Part shown: one piece after another, positions 35,579 through 44,607 of the stretch
How positions within the stretch are numbered: the first letter of the stretch is position 1
Layout of the letters: each line of letters opens with the position of its first letter
Assembly (NCBI RefSeq): GCF_014384705.1
Contig: NZ_JACRSN010000004.1
Location: forward strand, 113,811 to 177,810
From: Yeguia hominis
GTDB taxonomy: Bacteria > Bacillota > Clostridia > Oscillospirales > Acutalibacteraceae
Reading direction: 5' to 3'
DNA length: 64,000 bases
The notes under the pieces: generated by a model
Database searches by the model: none
What the model was told of the DNA's origin: nothing
The model's input: only the letters and a program-made list of their open reading frames with translations
Position numbers and translations under genes: made by a program

Positions 35579-36700
35579 TTACCCCCCGCACTGTGCAAGC
35601 ACAAATTCGCAGATTTCATCGGCCGCCTTGGGGTTGATCCATTCCCGCTGCGCGCTGAGCATGCGGCTTTGCCGCTGTGCATCCCAGGCAAGCGCCACCG
35701 CTGCCGCCGCACACTCCTCCGGCGTCTCTCCGCTAATGGAAAGCCCGTGCTGCCCGAAGAAATTCCGGTTGCAGGTCTCACAGCCCGGAATCGGCGCCGT
35801 GTGCACGAGCGGCACATTCTTCACCGCCGCCTCTGTGCTTGTCAGGCCGCCCGGCTTCGTCAGAAGCACATCGCAGGCATCCATATACAGCGCCGCCTCT
35901 TCGGTATACCCGATGAGCGTCAGCTGCGTTTGCTGCGCATACCGCGCGGCAAGCGCTCCTTTCAGCGACGCATTGTTGCCGCAAATCACCGCCACATGGT
36001 CGTGCTCACCGCAGGCCGCCAAAAGTGGGTCGATGAGTTTGCCGAGGTTGCCGAACCCCATGCTGCCGCTCATGATCAGATACAGTTTTCCCTCCGCAGA
36101 AAGCGAAAGCCGGGCGCGCGCCTCCTGTTTGGCAGCTTTCTCCTGAAACGCCCGGCGCACCGGAATGCCCGTTGCGCAAAGGCGCTCCTGCGGAATGCCG
36201 CGATCCAGAAATTCCTGCGCAAGCGACGCGTGCGGAATGAAAAACCGGTCCGGCGCCGTCTCTTCCCAAAACGGAATACAGGTATAGTCGGTCGCAACCG
36301 CATACCAGTGCACCTGCGTCATGTCGTGCTTGCGCATATGGGTCAGCGCCTCCGCCGGAAACAGGTGCGGCGCAATCACCGCGTCAAATTTTTCCGCCCG
36401 GATATATTCGCAAAGCGCGCCGGCATACGCGCAGTTGACGGCGTACACGATCGAGCGGTGTTTGTCCGAACTGATAAAACCGCCCGCCTCATATAAGAGA
36501 TGAAAAAAACGCGGCGCCTTGACTGCAACGCCGATATACGATTTCGAGATCACGCGCGAAACATTTTCGCCGGCAAACGAGAGCGCGTCCTGTCTCTGAC
36601 AATCTGCGCCGTGCGCCAGAAATGCCTCGGTGACCGCCTGCGCAGCAGAATTGTGCCCCTGCCCGGTATTACAGGAGAGGACTAAAATCTTCTTTTGCAT
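35579..36700 (-). CDS. diacylglycerol/lipid glycosyltransferase, GT28 family (MGDG synthase-like)
   Basis: 373 residues. An MGDG_synth N-terminal domain starts LVLSCNTGQGHNSAAQAVTE (residues 6-25) and a GT28 C-terminal domain contains LIMSGSMGFGNLGKLI and the nucleotide-sugar site LLTKPGGLTSTEAAVKNVPL. Relatives such as UgtP add glucose or galactose to diacylglycerol for glycolipids and lipoteichoic acid anchors. GGGAGG precedes the ATG. With the PlsY-like gene 7 bases downstream it suggests a small membrane-lipid operon. The sugar donor cannot be told from sequence. Confidence 0.85.
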   Translation of the reverse strand: MQKKILVLSCNTGQGHNSAAQAVTEAFLAHGADCQRQDALSFAGENVSRVISKSYIGVAVKAPRFFHLLYEAGGFISSDKHRSIVYAVNCAYAGALCEYIRAEKFDAVIAPHLFPAEALTHMRKHDMTQVHWYAVATDYTCIPFWEETAPDRFFIPHASLAQEFLDRGIPQERLCATGIPVRRAFQEKAAKQEARARLSLSAEGKLYLIMSGSMGFGNLGKLIDPLLAACGEHDHVAVICGNNASLKGALAARYAQQTQLTLIGYTEEAALYMDACDVLLTKPGGLTSTEAAVKNVPLVHTAPIPGCETCNRNFFGQHGLSISGETPEECAAAAVALAWDAQRQSRMLSAQREWINPKAADEICEFVLAQCGG

Positions 36701-37123
36701 GCAAGACCTCCCAAATGCTCTTTTGCTTTCTTTTGCTTCTATTATACATCAAAATGGAAAACCTGCAATCCTCTTTTTTGGGAAAAGTTGTGTCCGGCAT
36801 TCCGGCTCTGCCCCGGCGGTTTTACGGATTTTGCCCCCGATCGGTTTGCAACAAAAAAGCAAACCGCACCCCGACGGATTCCTGCCGAATCGCCGCACCT
36901 TTTGCGCAAGCCGAAACCGTCTCCGTCCGCCTTCGGCTTGCGAAAACATGAAATGCGGCCGAACGCCGTCTTTGCGGGATTCTGCTTCCATTTCGGTTGC
37001 CCGGCGCGTTCACACCGAAGCCGACGCAGCAGACCGAATACGCCGGACAGGCCGGCGCATTCCGGGGCCGCCGAAAGAAAACCCGCTCACAAAAGTCGGC
37101 ATTCTTAAAACTTGCAATTCAGA
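36701..37123. other. intergenic region without recognisable features
   Basis: About 420 bases, mixed GC, with no convincing gene, repeat or RNA. Short frames on both strands are low complexity. It presumably holds the promoter of the glycolipid operon near its right-hand start. Confidence 0.4.
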
Positions 37124-37163
37124 AGAAAAAGCACGGCGCTCTTTTGCAGGAGCACCGCGCTTT
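37124..37163 (-). terminator. intrinsic terminator of the phosphonate/LicD operon
   Basis: On the minus strand AAAGCGCGGTGCTC pairs with GAGCGCCGTGCTTT (14 bp, two wobbles) and TTTTTC follows. It lies 117 bases beyond the licD stop. Confidence 0.8.
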
Positions 37164-37279
37164 GATTCATATAGGCTTTTATCCATACAGCTTGAAAAAC
37201 CGGCCGCCATTCCGGAAAGAAAAGCCTCCGTCTGTGCAGCGCCGCGCCTTTTTCCGGCGCATCTGCCGCAACACCCGTC

Positions 37280-38131
37280 TTATTCTCCGTCGTCGGCGTA
37301 AAAATGGTGCTTAATGACGCGCTGATCCTCCGGCGGCGGCGTCATATAGTCGCCGTAAATCGTGGTCAGCAGCGTCTCATAGCCGCAGGGGACCGGCAGC
37401 ATATGCCCTTCAAACGGCACGTCGACCGCCTTGTCATACACCGAAGCCGGAACCGTCTGGCACGAAAGCGGATGATAGCTCGCCAGCGTGGCGATATACG
37501 GCTGCGGGTTCGGGCCATACTTTGTAAATTCCTTTTGCAGGCATTTGTGGATCCGCGGCACGCTGTAAAAGACCGAAAGCGCGCGCATCACATATTGTCT
37601 TGCGCCCTTGGGCGGATGCAGGTGCAGCTTGAGCGAAAGGATTCCGCGCAGAAACCGTATATACAGGCTCTGCACGGTCTGGCCGAAGCTTTCCTTTTTC
37701 GGCACATATTCCATCGGGAAAATGTCGATATACGGCCCGTTGTGATCCGTCAGGTGCGCAATATGCGACTGCCGGTACGCCGGCGCGCCGTCGATCAGCC
37801 GCACCTTGATAAACGGCGACCAGTAGTTTTCGACCGTCGTCGGGTGCTGCACCTCATATTGTTTGCCGAGCCCCTCCGGCGCAAGCTGCAAAAAACGCTC
37901 ATAATCGGCCCGTTTCATGATGACATCGACATCGTCGTCCCACGGAATAAACCCGTGATGGCGGATTGCGCCCAGCAGGGTCCCTTCTCCGAGAAAGTAC
38001 GTGATGCCGTTTTCCCGGCAAAACCGGTCGACATCGAGCAAAATCTCGAGTTCAATGTCCTGAAGTGCATGGATTTCTTCCAAAATGGCCTGTTCTTCCT
38101 GCGAAGAGGGAGTCGGCTGCTGAAAACGCAT
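37280..38131 (-). CDS. LicD family phosphotransferase
   Basis: 283 residues. The LicD nucleotidyltransferase-fold signature is LGEGTLLGAIRHHGFIPWDD plus DVDVIMKRADYERF at about residues 47-80, with the metal-binding DDDVD. Family members transfer phosphocholine or phosphoribitol from CDP donors to glycans or teichoic acid. Here it closes a phosphonate biosynthesis group, so a CMP-phosphonate donor is the attractive inference. AAAGGAAAG precedes the ATG; the upstream gene ends 40 bases away. No membrane segment is seen, so it acts on the cytoplasmic face. Confidence 0.9.
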   Translation of the reverse strand: MRFQQPTPSSQEEQAILEEIHALQDIELEILLDVDRFCRENGITYFLGEGTLLGAIRHHGFIPWDDDVDVIMKRADYERFLQLAPEGLGKQYEVQHPTTVENYWSPFIKVRLIDGAPAYRQSHIAHLTDHNGPYIDIFPMEYVPKKESFGQTVQSLYIRFLRGILSLKLHLHPPKGARQYVMRALSVFYSVPRIHKCLQKEFTKYGPNPQPYIATLASYHPLSCQTVPASVYDKAVDVPFEGHMLPVPCGYETLLTTIYGDYMTPPPEDQRVIKHHFYADDGE

Positions 38132-38170
38132 AGGGTTCTTTCCTTTCCATCTGCTGGTTCTTCCGTCGTT

Positions 38171-40732
38171 TTACGAAAGAAACAGGTGTTCAAATTCGGC
38201 ATATGCCTTTCGGTTATATTTTTCAACATCAAACTGATAGTCCCGCGGAACCTCGCCGCGGAAATAGGCGCAGAGACCTTCGTACAGGTCGTCCTCCTCC
38301 ATGCCGACCACCAGCTGGCCGTCCGGAACACAGACATCCTCGACCACCGAGAAATTGCTCACGAGAAGCGGAAGCCCCAAAATGCGCGCTTCCAGCACCA
38401 CAAGGCCCTGGCCCTCATAGCGTGAGGGAAACACAAAGCAGTCGCAGCGGCGCATGATGGCAAACGGATTTGACAGATTCCCCGTGAAAATCACGCGGTC
38501 CGAAAGCCCGAGCCGGTCGCAAAGGCGCCGAAGGCGCGTCCGGAGCATGCCGTCGCCGATGATATAGAGCCGGCTTTCCGGGTGTGTCTGGCAAACGCGC
38601 TGGAACGCCCGGATGAGATTTTCGTGGTTCTTTTCCGGAGAGAGCCGTCCCATAGTCACAAAAACTGCGCCGTCCGAAGCGTCCGGCAGATGCTGCCGCT
38701 GATAATCGGGATAGAGCGTCAGCTTCAGCGCACCGCCGCCAAGCGGTTCGCGGATCGGAATATAGTCGGTGCCGTCGAGGGTTAAAAGCGGGTCCCCGAT
38801 CGCGCCGAGAATGCGCGCGGGATCCATGGTATTCGTCGCATAGGTGAATTTCGCGTACGTTTCCGGCGTAGAGAGATTTTCGCGGTTGAGACGCATCACC
38901 GACCGGCTGCAGGAGACCACCTTGTCAAAATACGGATAGAGCGAAACCAGTCCCTCGAGCGAGATCTTGTTCGAGCGGTAATTCTTCAGCTTACGCTTGT
39001 CGGCGTTCTGCATATCGTGGTAGAGGTCGTTGTGCTGCCAGATCATGCGCTTTGCGCCTTCCGCCTGCATCATCAAAAACGGGAAAAAGACCCCGTAGCC
39101 GGAAAAATCCACCACGTAATCGAAGTGCACGTTGCCGAAGCAGCGCACAAATTCCCGCTGGTAGAGCGACTTGGGAAACACTTTTTTGCGCCAGCCGCAG
39201 AGGCCGCCCTTGCGGACCATCTGGTCGCGGAAATCTTCAGAGAGCGTCGCGGCTGCAGCGCCGCAGCGGTTAAAGACCCGCACATGGGGGTCAATTTTCA
39301 GGATGCTCTCCATCACGGGCTTTTTCTGCGCGTTAAAGACGATCATCGAAAAATCGAACTTCTCGTAATCGACCTTCCGCAGCAAGCTCAGCGCAGAGCT
39401 CGTTACGCCGTTGACATCCAATGCGCCGGCATAAAAGAGCACCTTCTTTTTCGGCGTCCGGAAGTCCGTAATCTGATTGCCGTGCGCCGCGCCGTCAAAG
39501 ACGACCTCCAGCACACGCTTGGAAACCTGTCCGTCGTCAAATTCGCACGCCCAGGCCTTTGTCTCCTGATAGCGCGCCCGGTAGTCCGCCTGAACCTTGC
39601 CGATGCTGCAAATCCAGTCCGCAATCTGTTCTGCGGAGTCGGTCGCAGGGCCGGGCAGATCGTCCGTCGTGAAATACAGGCCGCGATATTCATTATACCG
39701 CTCCAGGTCCGGAATGTAAAATAAAATCGGACGTTCTGTGAGCATAAAATCAAAATAAATGCTGGAATAGTCGGAAACGAGAAGATCGACCGCCGATAAA
39801 AGCGCATTGGCGTCGATCGAACGCGGAACATATTTCCCGCTGGCCTTTTCTTCGGCGCTCAGATGCTTGTAAACCGCCTGATGCGGCTTGACGAGGATCT
39901 GGTACTGCGCGGTGTCGATCCGGCGCATCACCGTCTCGACAAAGGACGTATACTTGTCGATGTCGACGGTCGGGTTTGAAAAGCTGGTCCCGCGCCAGGT
40001 CGGCGCATACAGGATGATTTTCTTGTTTGGATCCACCGAAACGCCGCGCGCCGCAAGCTTTCGGAGCACCGTCTCGCGTGCAGAGCCGACCACCAGATCG
40101 TTGCGGGGATGGCCGGTCTCGAGGATCATGCCCTCGTAAAGGCCGTCCAGCTTATAGGATTCCCGGAAAACCTTTGTGGTAAAGCGGTTTGCCGAGAGGA
40201 TATAGTCCGCCATGAGCAGGTTGCGCAGCATGTTTCCGCTCGAGATCCGGCCGTCCGGAACGTCGAACCCGAGGGTTTTCACGGTAATGCTGTGCCAGGT
40301 ATCGATGAACACCTGTCCGGGCTTTTTCGCAAAATACGAAGAAAACGAGGTGTTGTTGATGAGGTATTTGGCTTCGGTAATCGCGCGCAGGTACTGCTTG
40401 GAATTTTTGCGGACGAACCGGACATTCGGATACGCCGCATATTCCGCCTGCAGGAGAAGCAGTTCTTCCTCGTCCTCAATGGCCCAGATATGGTGATACT
40501 CCCGGAAATCCGGACGCTGCAAAAACGCGAGAAAGAGCGCATACGGATTGCACACCATGCCCGCGCCGCCGTGCGCCTCGTAAAAGACCATGTGCGGATT
40601 TAAGCGGTACCGGTGATAGTACCGGGAATACCGCAGCGCCGTCCGGCCGGGATAAATCCGCTTTGCAAGCGCGATCAGCTTATTGGCCACCGGCTCCGGA
40701 AGAACTTTTTTTAACGTACGTTTGGAAAACAA
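38171..40732 (-). CDS. glycerophosphotransferase - GT4 glycosyltransferase fusion
   Basis: 853 residues with two transferase domains. Residues about 1-455 are a CDP-glycerol glycerophosphotransferase (VFIDTWHSITVKTLG, LETGHPRNDLVV, IILYAPTWRGTSF, LVSDYSSIYFDFMLTERPIL). Residues about 470-853 are a GT-B family 4 glycosyltransferase (FVTMGRLSPEKNHENLIRAF, LYIIGDGMLRTRL, CFVFPSRYEGQGLVVLEARI). The frame stays open 618 bases further upstream through repeats, but TTG 40732 has GGAGG 7 bases before it and begins FSKRTLKKVLPE, a normal start. The fusion would add a glycerol-phosphate-type group and a sugar to the same growing polymer. Confidence 0.88.
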   Translation of the reverse strand: MFSKRTLKKVLPEPVANKLIALAKRIYPGRTALRYSRYYHRYRLNPHMVFYEAHGGAGMVCNPYALFLAFLQRPDFREYHHIWAIEDEEELLLLQAEYAAYPNVRFVRKNSKQYLRAITEAKYLINNTSFSSYFAKKPGQVFIDTWHSITVKTLGFDVPDGRISSGNMLRNLLMADYILSANRFTTKVFRESYKLDGLYEGMILETGHPRNDLVVGSARETVLRKLAARGVSVDPNKKIILYAPTWRGTSFSNPTVDIDKYTSFVETVMRRIDTAQYQILVKPHQAVYKHLSAEEKASGKYVPRSIDANALLSAVDLLVSDYSSIYFDFMLTERPILFYIPDLERYNEYRGLYFTTDDLPGPATDSAEQIADWICSIGKVQADYRARYQETKAWACEFDDGQVSKRVLEVVFDGAAHGNQITDFRTPKKKVLFYAGALDVNGVTSSALSLLRKVDYEKFDFSMIVFNAQKKPVMESILKIDPHVRVFNRCGAAAATLSEDFRDQMVRKGGLCGWRKKVFPKSLYQREFVRCFGNVHFDYVVDFSGYGVFFPFLMMQAEGAKRMIWQHNDLYHDMQNADKRKLKNYRSNKISLEGLVSLYPYFDKVVSCSRSVMRLNRENLSTPETYAKFTYATNTMDPARILGAIGDPLLTLDGTDYIPIREPLGGGALKLTLYPDYQRQHLPDASDGAVFVTMGRLSPEKNHENLIRAFQRVCQTHPESRLYIIGDGMLRTRLRRLCDRLGLSDRVIFTGNLSNPFAIMRRCDCFVFPSRYEGQGLVVLEARILGLPLLVSNFSVVEDVCVPDGQLVVGMEEDDLYEGLCAYFRGEVPRDYQFDVEKYNRKAYAEFEHLFLS

Positions 40733-40869
40733 GGCTACGCCTCCTCTGTGGAATCGTCCGAACTGCGTCCGGCCCGGATGTATGAAGGATGAACGGAAAA
40801 GGCTGAAATTTCGCGCCGGGTGTTTGCCGCATGCCTTTCGCAGCCGCCGGCGCTCGTTCCGCATGACCC

Positions 40870-41500
40870 GGCGGCGATATAAATCGGCAGCCGGCCGAAA
40901 TACGCTTTTTGATTCGCAGCCGCGATTGACCGCGCGCCTTTCGCACCGCCGGAACCCAGCCGCGTACTTTGCGGCGTCCGGCTCGTTTCGCGGATGGTGC
41001 GGCACCGGAACTGCGTGCTTTTTCGCACCGCCGGAACCCAGCCGCGCACTTTGCGGCGTCCTACCCGTTTCGCGGATGGTGCTGCACCGGAACTGCGTGC
41101 TTTTTCGCACCGCCGGAACGCAGCCGCGTACTTTGCGGCGTCCGGCTCGTTTCGCGGATGGTGCTGCACCAATTTTCGAACCGGAATCACACGCGCACTT
41201 TTCGAACAGGAATCGCTCACAGCACCGCCGGCAAAATTTCTCTGCACTTATATTCCCGGCATTTGATCCGCGGGTTTGCCAGCGGGCATTTCGCCGCTTC
41301 CGGAAGCGCTGTGGTTTCACACCGCCTGCCCCGCAGTAACCGCTCCGCATGGCGCAGCGGCGATATAGACCGGCAGACGGCCGAAATACGCTTTTTGATT
41401 CGCAGCCGCGATTGACCGCGCGCCTTTCGCACCGCCGAAACCCAGCCGCGCACTTTGCGGCGTCCTACCCGTTTCGCGGATGGTGCGGCCGCAAAATGCG
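40870..41500. repeat. repeat region J (82-bp unit inside the phosphonate gene cluster)
   Basis: An 82-bp unit with GCCGGAACCCAGCCGCG, ACTTTGCGGCGTCC and GTTTCGCGGATGGTG occurs at about 40948, 41030 and 41112, with a partial copy near 41430. A larger block starting GCGGCGATATA and containing CCGAAATACGCTTTTTGATT is found near 40871 and 41351 (offset 480). The 917-base gap between the two genes has no other feature. Confidence 0.87.
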
Positions 41501-41649
41501 TGTTTTTTCGGCCAGACAGCATAGCGTGGTCAAATTGGCCATTATTGTAAATTTTCGTTTAAAGTGGGCTTTTTTGACGGCAGTTGCTGTCAAGAACCGC
41601 GGCCGTATCGGATCCCGGCCGCCTGTTCTGTTTTGGAATGTGCCGTCCG

Positions 41650-43488
41650 TCACGCGTTCTGCGGGGGGGTCCCGGCCGCAAAGACGGCGCGGTACAGTGC
41701 GCGGATCGCATCGGCATCCATCGGAACCGGACTGTTCCCGAGACGCTCCGGATTGACCGCCGCAACCAGCGTTTCGAGATTTTCCGGCCCGCCGAGCGCC
41801 GGAACCGCAAGCTCCATTTTGGCAAGCAGCGTCTCAAACGCCGCTTCGGCGTCTTCGGGCGTCGCTGCGTGGAACGCCTGTTCATACACGGCAAACGCCG
41901 ACGCAAGATGCTCCGGCGGCAAAGCCGATTCCGACCGGTGTGCCAGCAGGTATTTCCAGACCTGCGGCAGGCAGAGCGCCACCGCGTGGCCGTGCGCAAT
42001 GCCGTAAAGCGAGGTCATCTTGTAGCTCATCGCGTGCGCGGCTGTCGTCTGCGAAAGATTGATCGCCCGGCCGCTATAATTGGCGCCCAGGAGAACCTTC
42101 CTCGAAGCCGCCTCGTCCCCACACAGATAGGCTTCCCAATTTTCGAGCAAAAGCTGCATGCCTTTCTGCGCATAGGCGCGGCAGGGCGCGCTGCTGTTCA
42201 CCGACCAGACCGCCTCGATGCACTGGCAAAGCGCGTCGAGGAAGGTCGCTTTTTTCTGGTATTCCGGCAGGCTTTTGAGCAAACGCGAATCCAGCACCAC
42301 GAAATTCGGCAGGATGCAGTCATGCGCCACGGAATGCTTTTCTCCGTTTACATAAATCACGCTGAACCGGGTCGATTCACTGCCCGTTCCGGCGGTTGTC
42401 GGCACCGCGAGATGCCGCACCGCCGTATAGGGATACGTTTTGCGGATCAGCGCCTCGCCTTCCGGAAGCGCCGCGAAAAGCTGGATGCATTTTGCGGTGT
42501 CGATGGCGCTGCCGCCGCCGACGGAAACGACCATGTCGCAGTGTTCTTTCCGGAACAGCGCAAGGCCTTTCTCAATCTCGGAAAGCTTCGGATTCGGGCT
42601 GAACTCCGTAAATTTCACAAAGGAAACCGGCAGCGCTTTCAGTTCTTCGCGCAAAAAGCTCTTCGCAAAAGAATGTCCGCAGACGAGCATCGGCCGTCTG
42701 GCGCCGCACTGCTCTAAAATCTTCCCGATCTGTTCACCGGCATTTACGTCCGAAGCGATCTTCTGTCCGGCAAAATCAAACGGCCGGATCTCCGCCGATA
42801 CGCGCGCAAGGTCCGCAAGGTTGTCCACCTCGTCGACATAATCCCCCGCATAGGAGAATGCCCGGACATGCAGCGACGGCAAAATCTCATTGAATGCATT
42901 TTCCGCGTAGACCTTGTCGTTGCCCGCCGCAATAAAGTCGCAGACGCGCGCAAGCCACGCAGCCGCCGTTGCCCGGCTGAGTTTATACAGCGCCTGGAAC
43001 GCGAAACAGTCCTTGTCAAAAATATGGATGGAGACCTCTTGAATTTCCCCGTTTTTCACGCGCGCCTTAAAATCTTTTTCAGGCTGCGGCTTTTCGCGGC
43101 TGACCATGCCGAGATCCGGCGACGGATCCTGCAGCATGCGCGCAATCAGGTGTTCATTAAAGACGAGATCCCCGTGCAGAAGCAGCAGGTCGTCCTGCAA
43201 ATATTCCCGCGCCAGGTACATCGAATAGATATAGTTCGTCTGATCGTAAATCGGGTTCGGCACAAACGTGAACGAAACATCCGGAAATGCTTCGCTGACC
43301 GCGTGCAGCTGCTCTGCGAACGGGCCGGTGGTCACAACAAATTCACGGATGCCGAAATCGCGCAAAATCCGGATCTGCCGGCCAAAAATCGTCTCGCCGT
43401 TTTGCAGGCGCGCCATCGATTTGTGGTGGGTCTTTGTAAATTCCCCCATCCGGTTGCCGAGGCCGGAATTGAAAATGACTGCTTTCAT
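41650..43488 (-). CDS. nucleotidyltransferase - phosphonoacetaldehyde reductase fusion
   Basis: 612 residues. Residues 1-235 form a sugar-phosphate-type nucleotidyltransferase (SGLGNRMGEFTKTHHKSM at 8-25; LHGDLVF with metal-binding Asp107), like the activating domain of PntC. Residues about 240-612 form an iron-type alcohol dehydrogenase: SVGGGSAIDTAK (322-333), metal-site Asp418, His485 (AAHAMSY) and His499 (IAHGHAV). The usual His four after Asp418 is Gln422 (DALCQCIEA). Next to the decarboxylase it likely reduces phosphonoacetaldehyde to 2-hydroxyethylphosphonate and makes its CMP ester. The start overlaps the upstream stop (ATGA), so it is translationally coupled. Confidence 0.88.
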   Translation of the reverse strand: MKAVIFNSGLGNRMGEFTKTHHKSMARLQNGETIFGRQIRILRDFGIREFVVTTGPFAEQLHAVSEAFPDVSFTFVPNPIYDQTNYIYSMYLAREYLQDDLLLLHGDLVFNEHLIARMLQDPSPDLGMVSREKPQPEKDFKARVKNGEIQEVSIHIFDKDCFAFQALYKLSRATAAAWLARVCDFIAAGNDKVYAENAFNEILPSLHVRAFSYAGDYVDEVDNLADLARVSAEIRPFDFAGQKIASDVNAGEQIGKILEQCGARRPMLVCGHSFAKSFLREELKALPVSFVKFTEFSPNPKLSEIEKGLALFRKEHCDMVVSVGGGSAIDTAKCIQLFAALPEGEALIRKTYPYTAVRHLAVPTTAGTGSESTRFSVIYVNGEKHSVAHDCILPNFVVLDSRLLKSLPEYQKKATFLDALCQCIEAVWSVNSSAPCRAYAQKGMQLLLENWEAYLCGDEAASRKVLLGANYSGRAINLSQTTAAHAMSYKMTSLYGIAHGHAVALCLPQVWKYLLAHRSESALPPEHLASAFAVYEQAFHAATPEDAEAAFETLLAKMELAVPALGGPENLETLVAAVNPERLGNSPVPMDADAIRALYRAVFAAGTPPQNA

Positions 43489-44606
43489 TTGCCGTCTCCC
43501 CCTGCAAAAGCGGCCATCATGGCTCGCTTGTTCTCTTCCGGCGATACGGTCGGCCGGCCGAGGTCGTCCCGTGAGCCCTGGTTGACGGCGATGACCAGCG
43601 CGCCGTGCGGCTCTGCTTTCAGACGCCGAAGCGCCCGCTCGATCTCCTCCGGATGCTCCGCATGTTCGACATAGGCAAATCCGACCGCACGCAGCACCGC
43701 CTCCACGTCGATGTCAAAGGCGATGGTCGGCTGTCCGCCGACCGATTCGTGCGCGCCGTTATTGATGAGCACATACCGGAACTGCGCTCCTGCATTTTTG
43801 GCGGCAATGCCCATGCCGCCCATATGCATCAGGAAGGAGCCGTCTCCGTCGATGCAGTAGACCGGCCGGTCGCTGCCGATCGACATGCCAAGCGCAATCG
43901 AGGCGGTGTGCCCCATCGACCCGACCGTCAAAAAGTCGTGGGCGTGCCCCTCTCCCCGGCGTTCGCGAATTTCAAAAATTTCCCGGGAGGTCTTGCCGGT
44001 TGTGGAGACGAGAAACGCGTCCGGTTCCATCTCCGACAAGATCGTCTCCAGCGCTTCCTCACGCCGGATGAAGTACCGGTCGGGCGCTTTTTCGAGCGCA
44101 TACGGACTGAAGGTTCCCTTGCGGATCACGAGCGCCGCCGGCTTGCCCTCCTCTTTGAGATAGGCAAGGCAGGCCGCAATCTGCGCCGGAGGATCGTCTC
44201 CGAGCACCCAGTAGGGAATGCCCATCGTCTCGAGCAGCGGCAGCGTCAGCTTGCCCTGCTTTTTGTGCTGCGGCTCATCTTTGACGCCCGGCTCTCCGCG
44301 CCAGCCGACAATCAGCAGCATCGGGATCCGGTAAACGTCCTCATCCGCAAGCGAAAGCAGCGGATTGACCGTATTGCCGAGGCCGGAATTCTGCATATAC
44401 ACGACGCCCAGCTTGCCGGTCGCAATGTGGTAGCCGCTTGCAATGGCGATCGCGTTGCCCTCGTTGGCGGCGATGATGTTGCGGTTGTCCGGCGTGTTCT
44501 CCTTGATGCAGGCGCAGAGGTTTTTCAGCAAAGAATCCGGGACGCCGGCAAAAAAGTCGAGTCCGTTTGCGATGAGCGTATCATAAAAGGCTTTGGTATC
44601 GATCAT
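43485..44606 (-). CDS. aepY: phosphonopyruvate decarboxylase
   Basis: 373-residue thiamine diphosphate enzyme that makes phosphonoacetaldehyde from phosphonopyruvate, pulling the unfavourable PEP mutase reaction forward. It has the N-terminal PYR domain (FFAGVPDSLLKNLCACIKEN, AANEGNAIAIASGYH with the activating Glu), and the PP domain with DGDGSFLMHMGGM and the family-specific NNGAHESVGGQPT near residues 275-287. It begins one base after the PEP mutase stop, with GGAGG inside that gene, and overlaps the next start by four bases. Confidence 0.95.
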   Translation of the reverse strand: MIDTKAFYDTLIANGLDFFAGVPDSLLKNLCACIKENTPDNRNIIAANEGNAIAIASGYHIATGKLGVVYMQNSGLGNTVNPLLSLADEDVYRIPMLLIVGWRGEPGVKDEPQHKKQGKLTLPLLETMGIPYWVLGDDPPAQIAACLAYLKEEGKPAALVIRKGTFSPYALEKAPDRYFIRREEALETILSEMEPDAFLVSTTGKTSREIFEIRERRGEGHAHDFLTVGSMGHTASIALGMSIGSDRPVYCIDGDGSFLMHMGGMGIAAKNAGAQFRYVLINNGAHESVGGQPTIAFDIDVEAVLRAVGFAYVEHAEHPEEIERALRRLKAEPHGALVIAVNQGSRDDLGRPTVSPEENKRAMMAAFAGGDGK

Positions 44607-44607
44607 G

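Noticed and set aside
38171..41350. A 1059-residue version of the glycerophosphotransferase-GT4 protein
   Set aside because: The extra 206 residues are encoded by repeat region J; the TTG at 40732 has a correctly spaced ribosome site and a normal N terminus.
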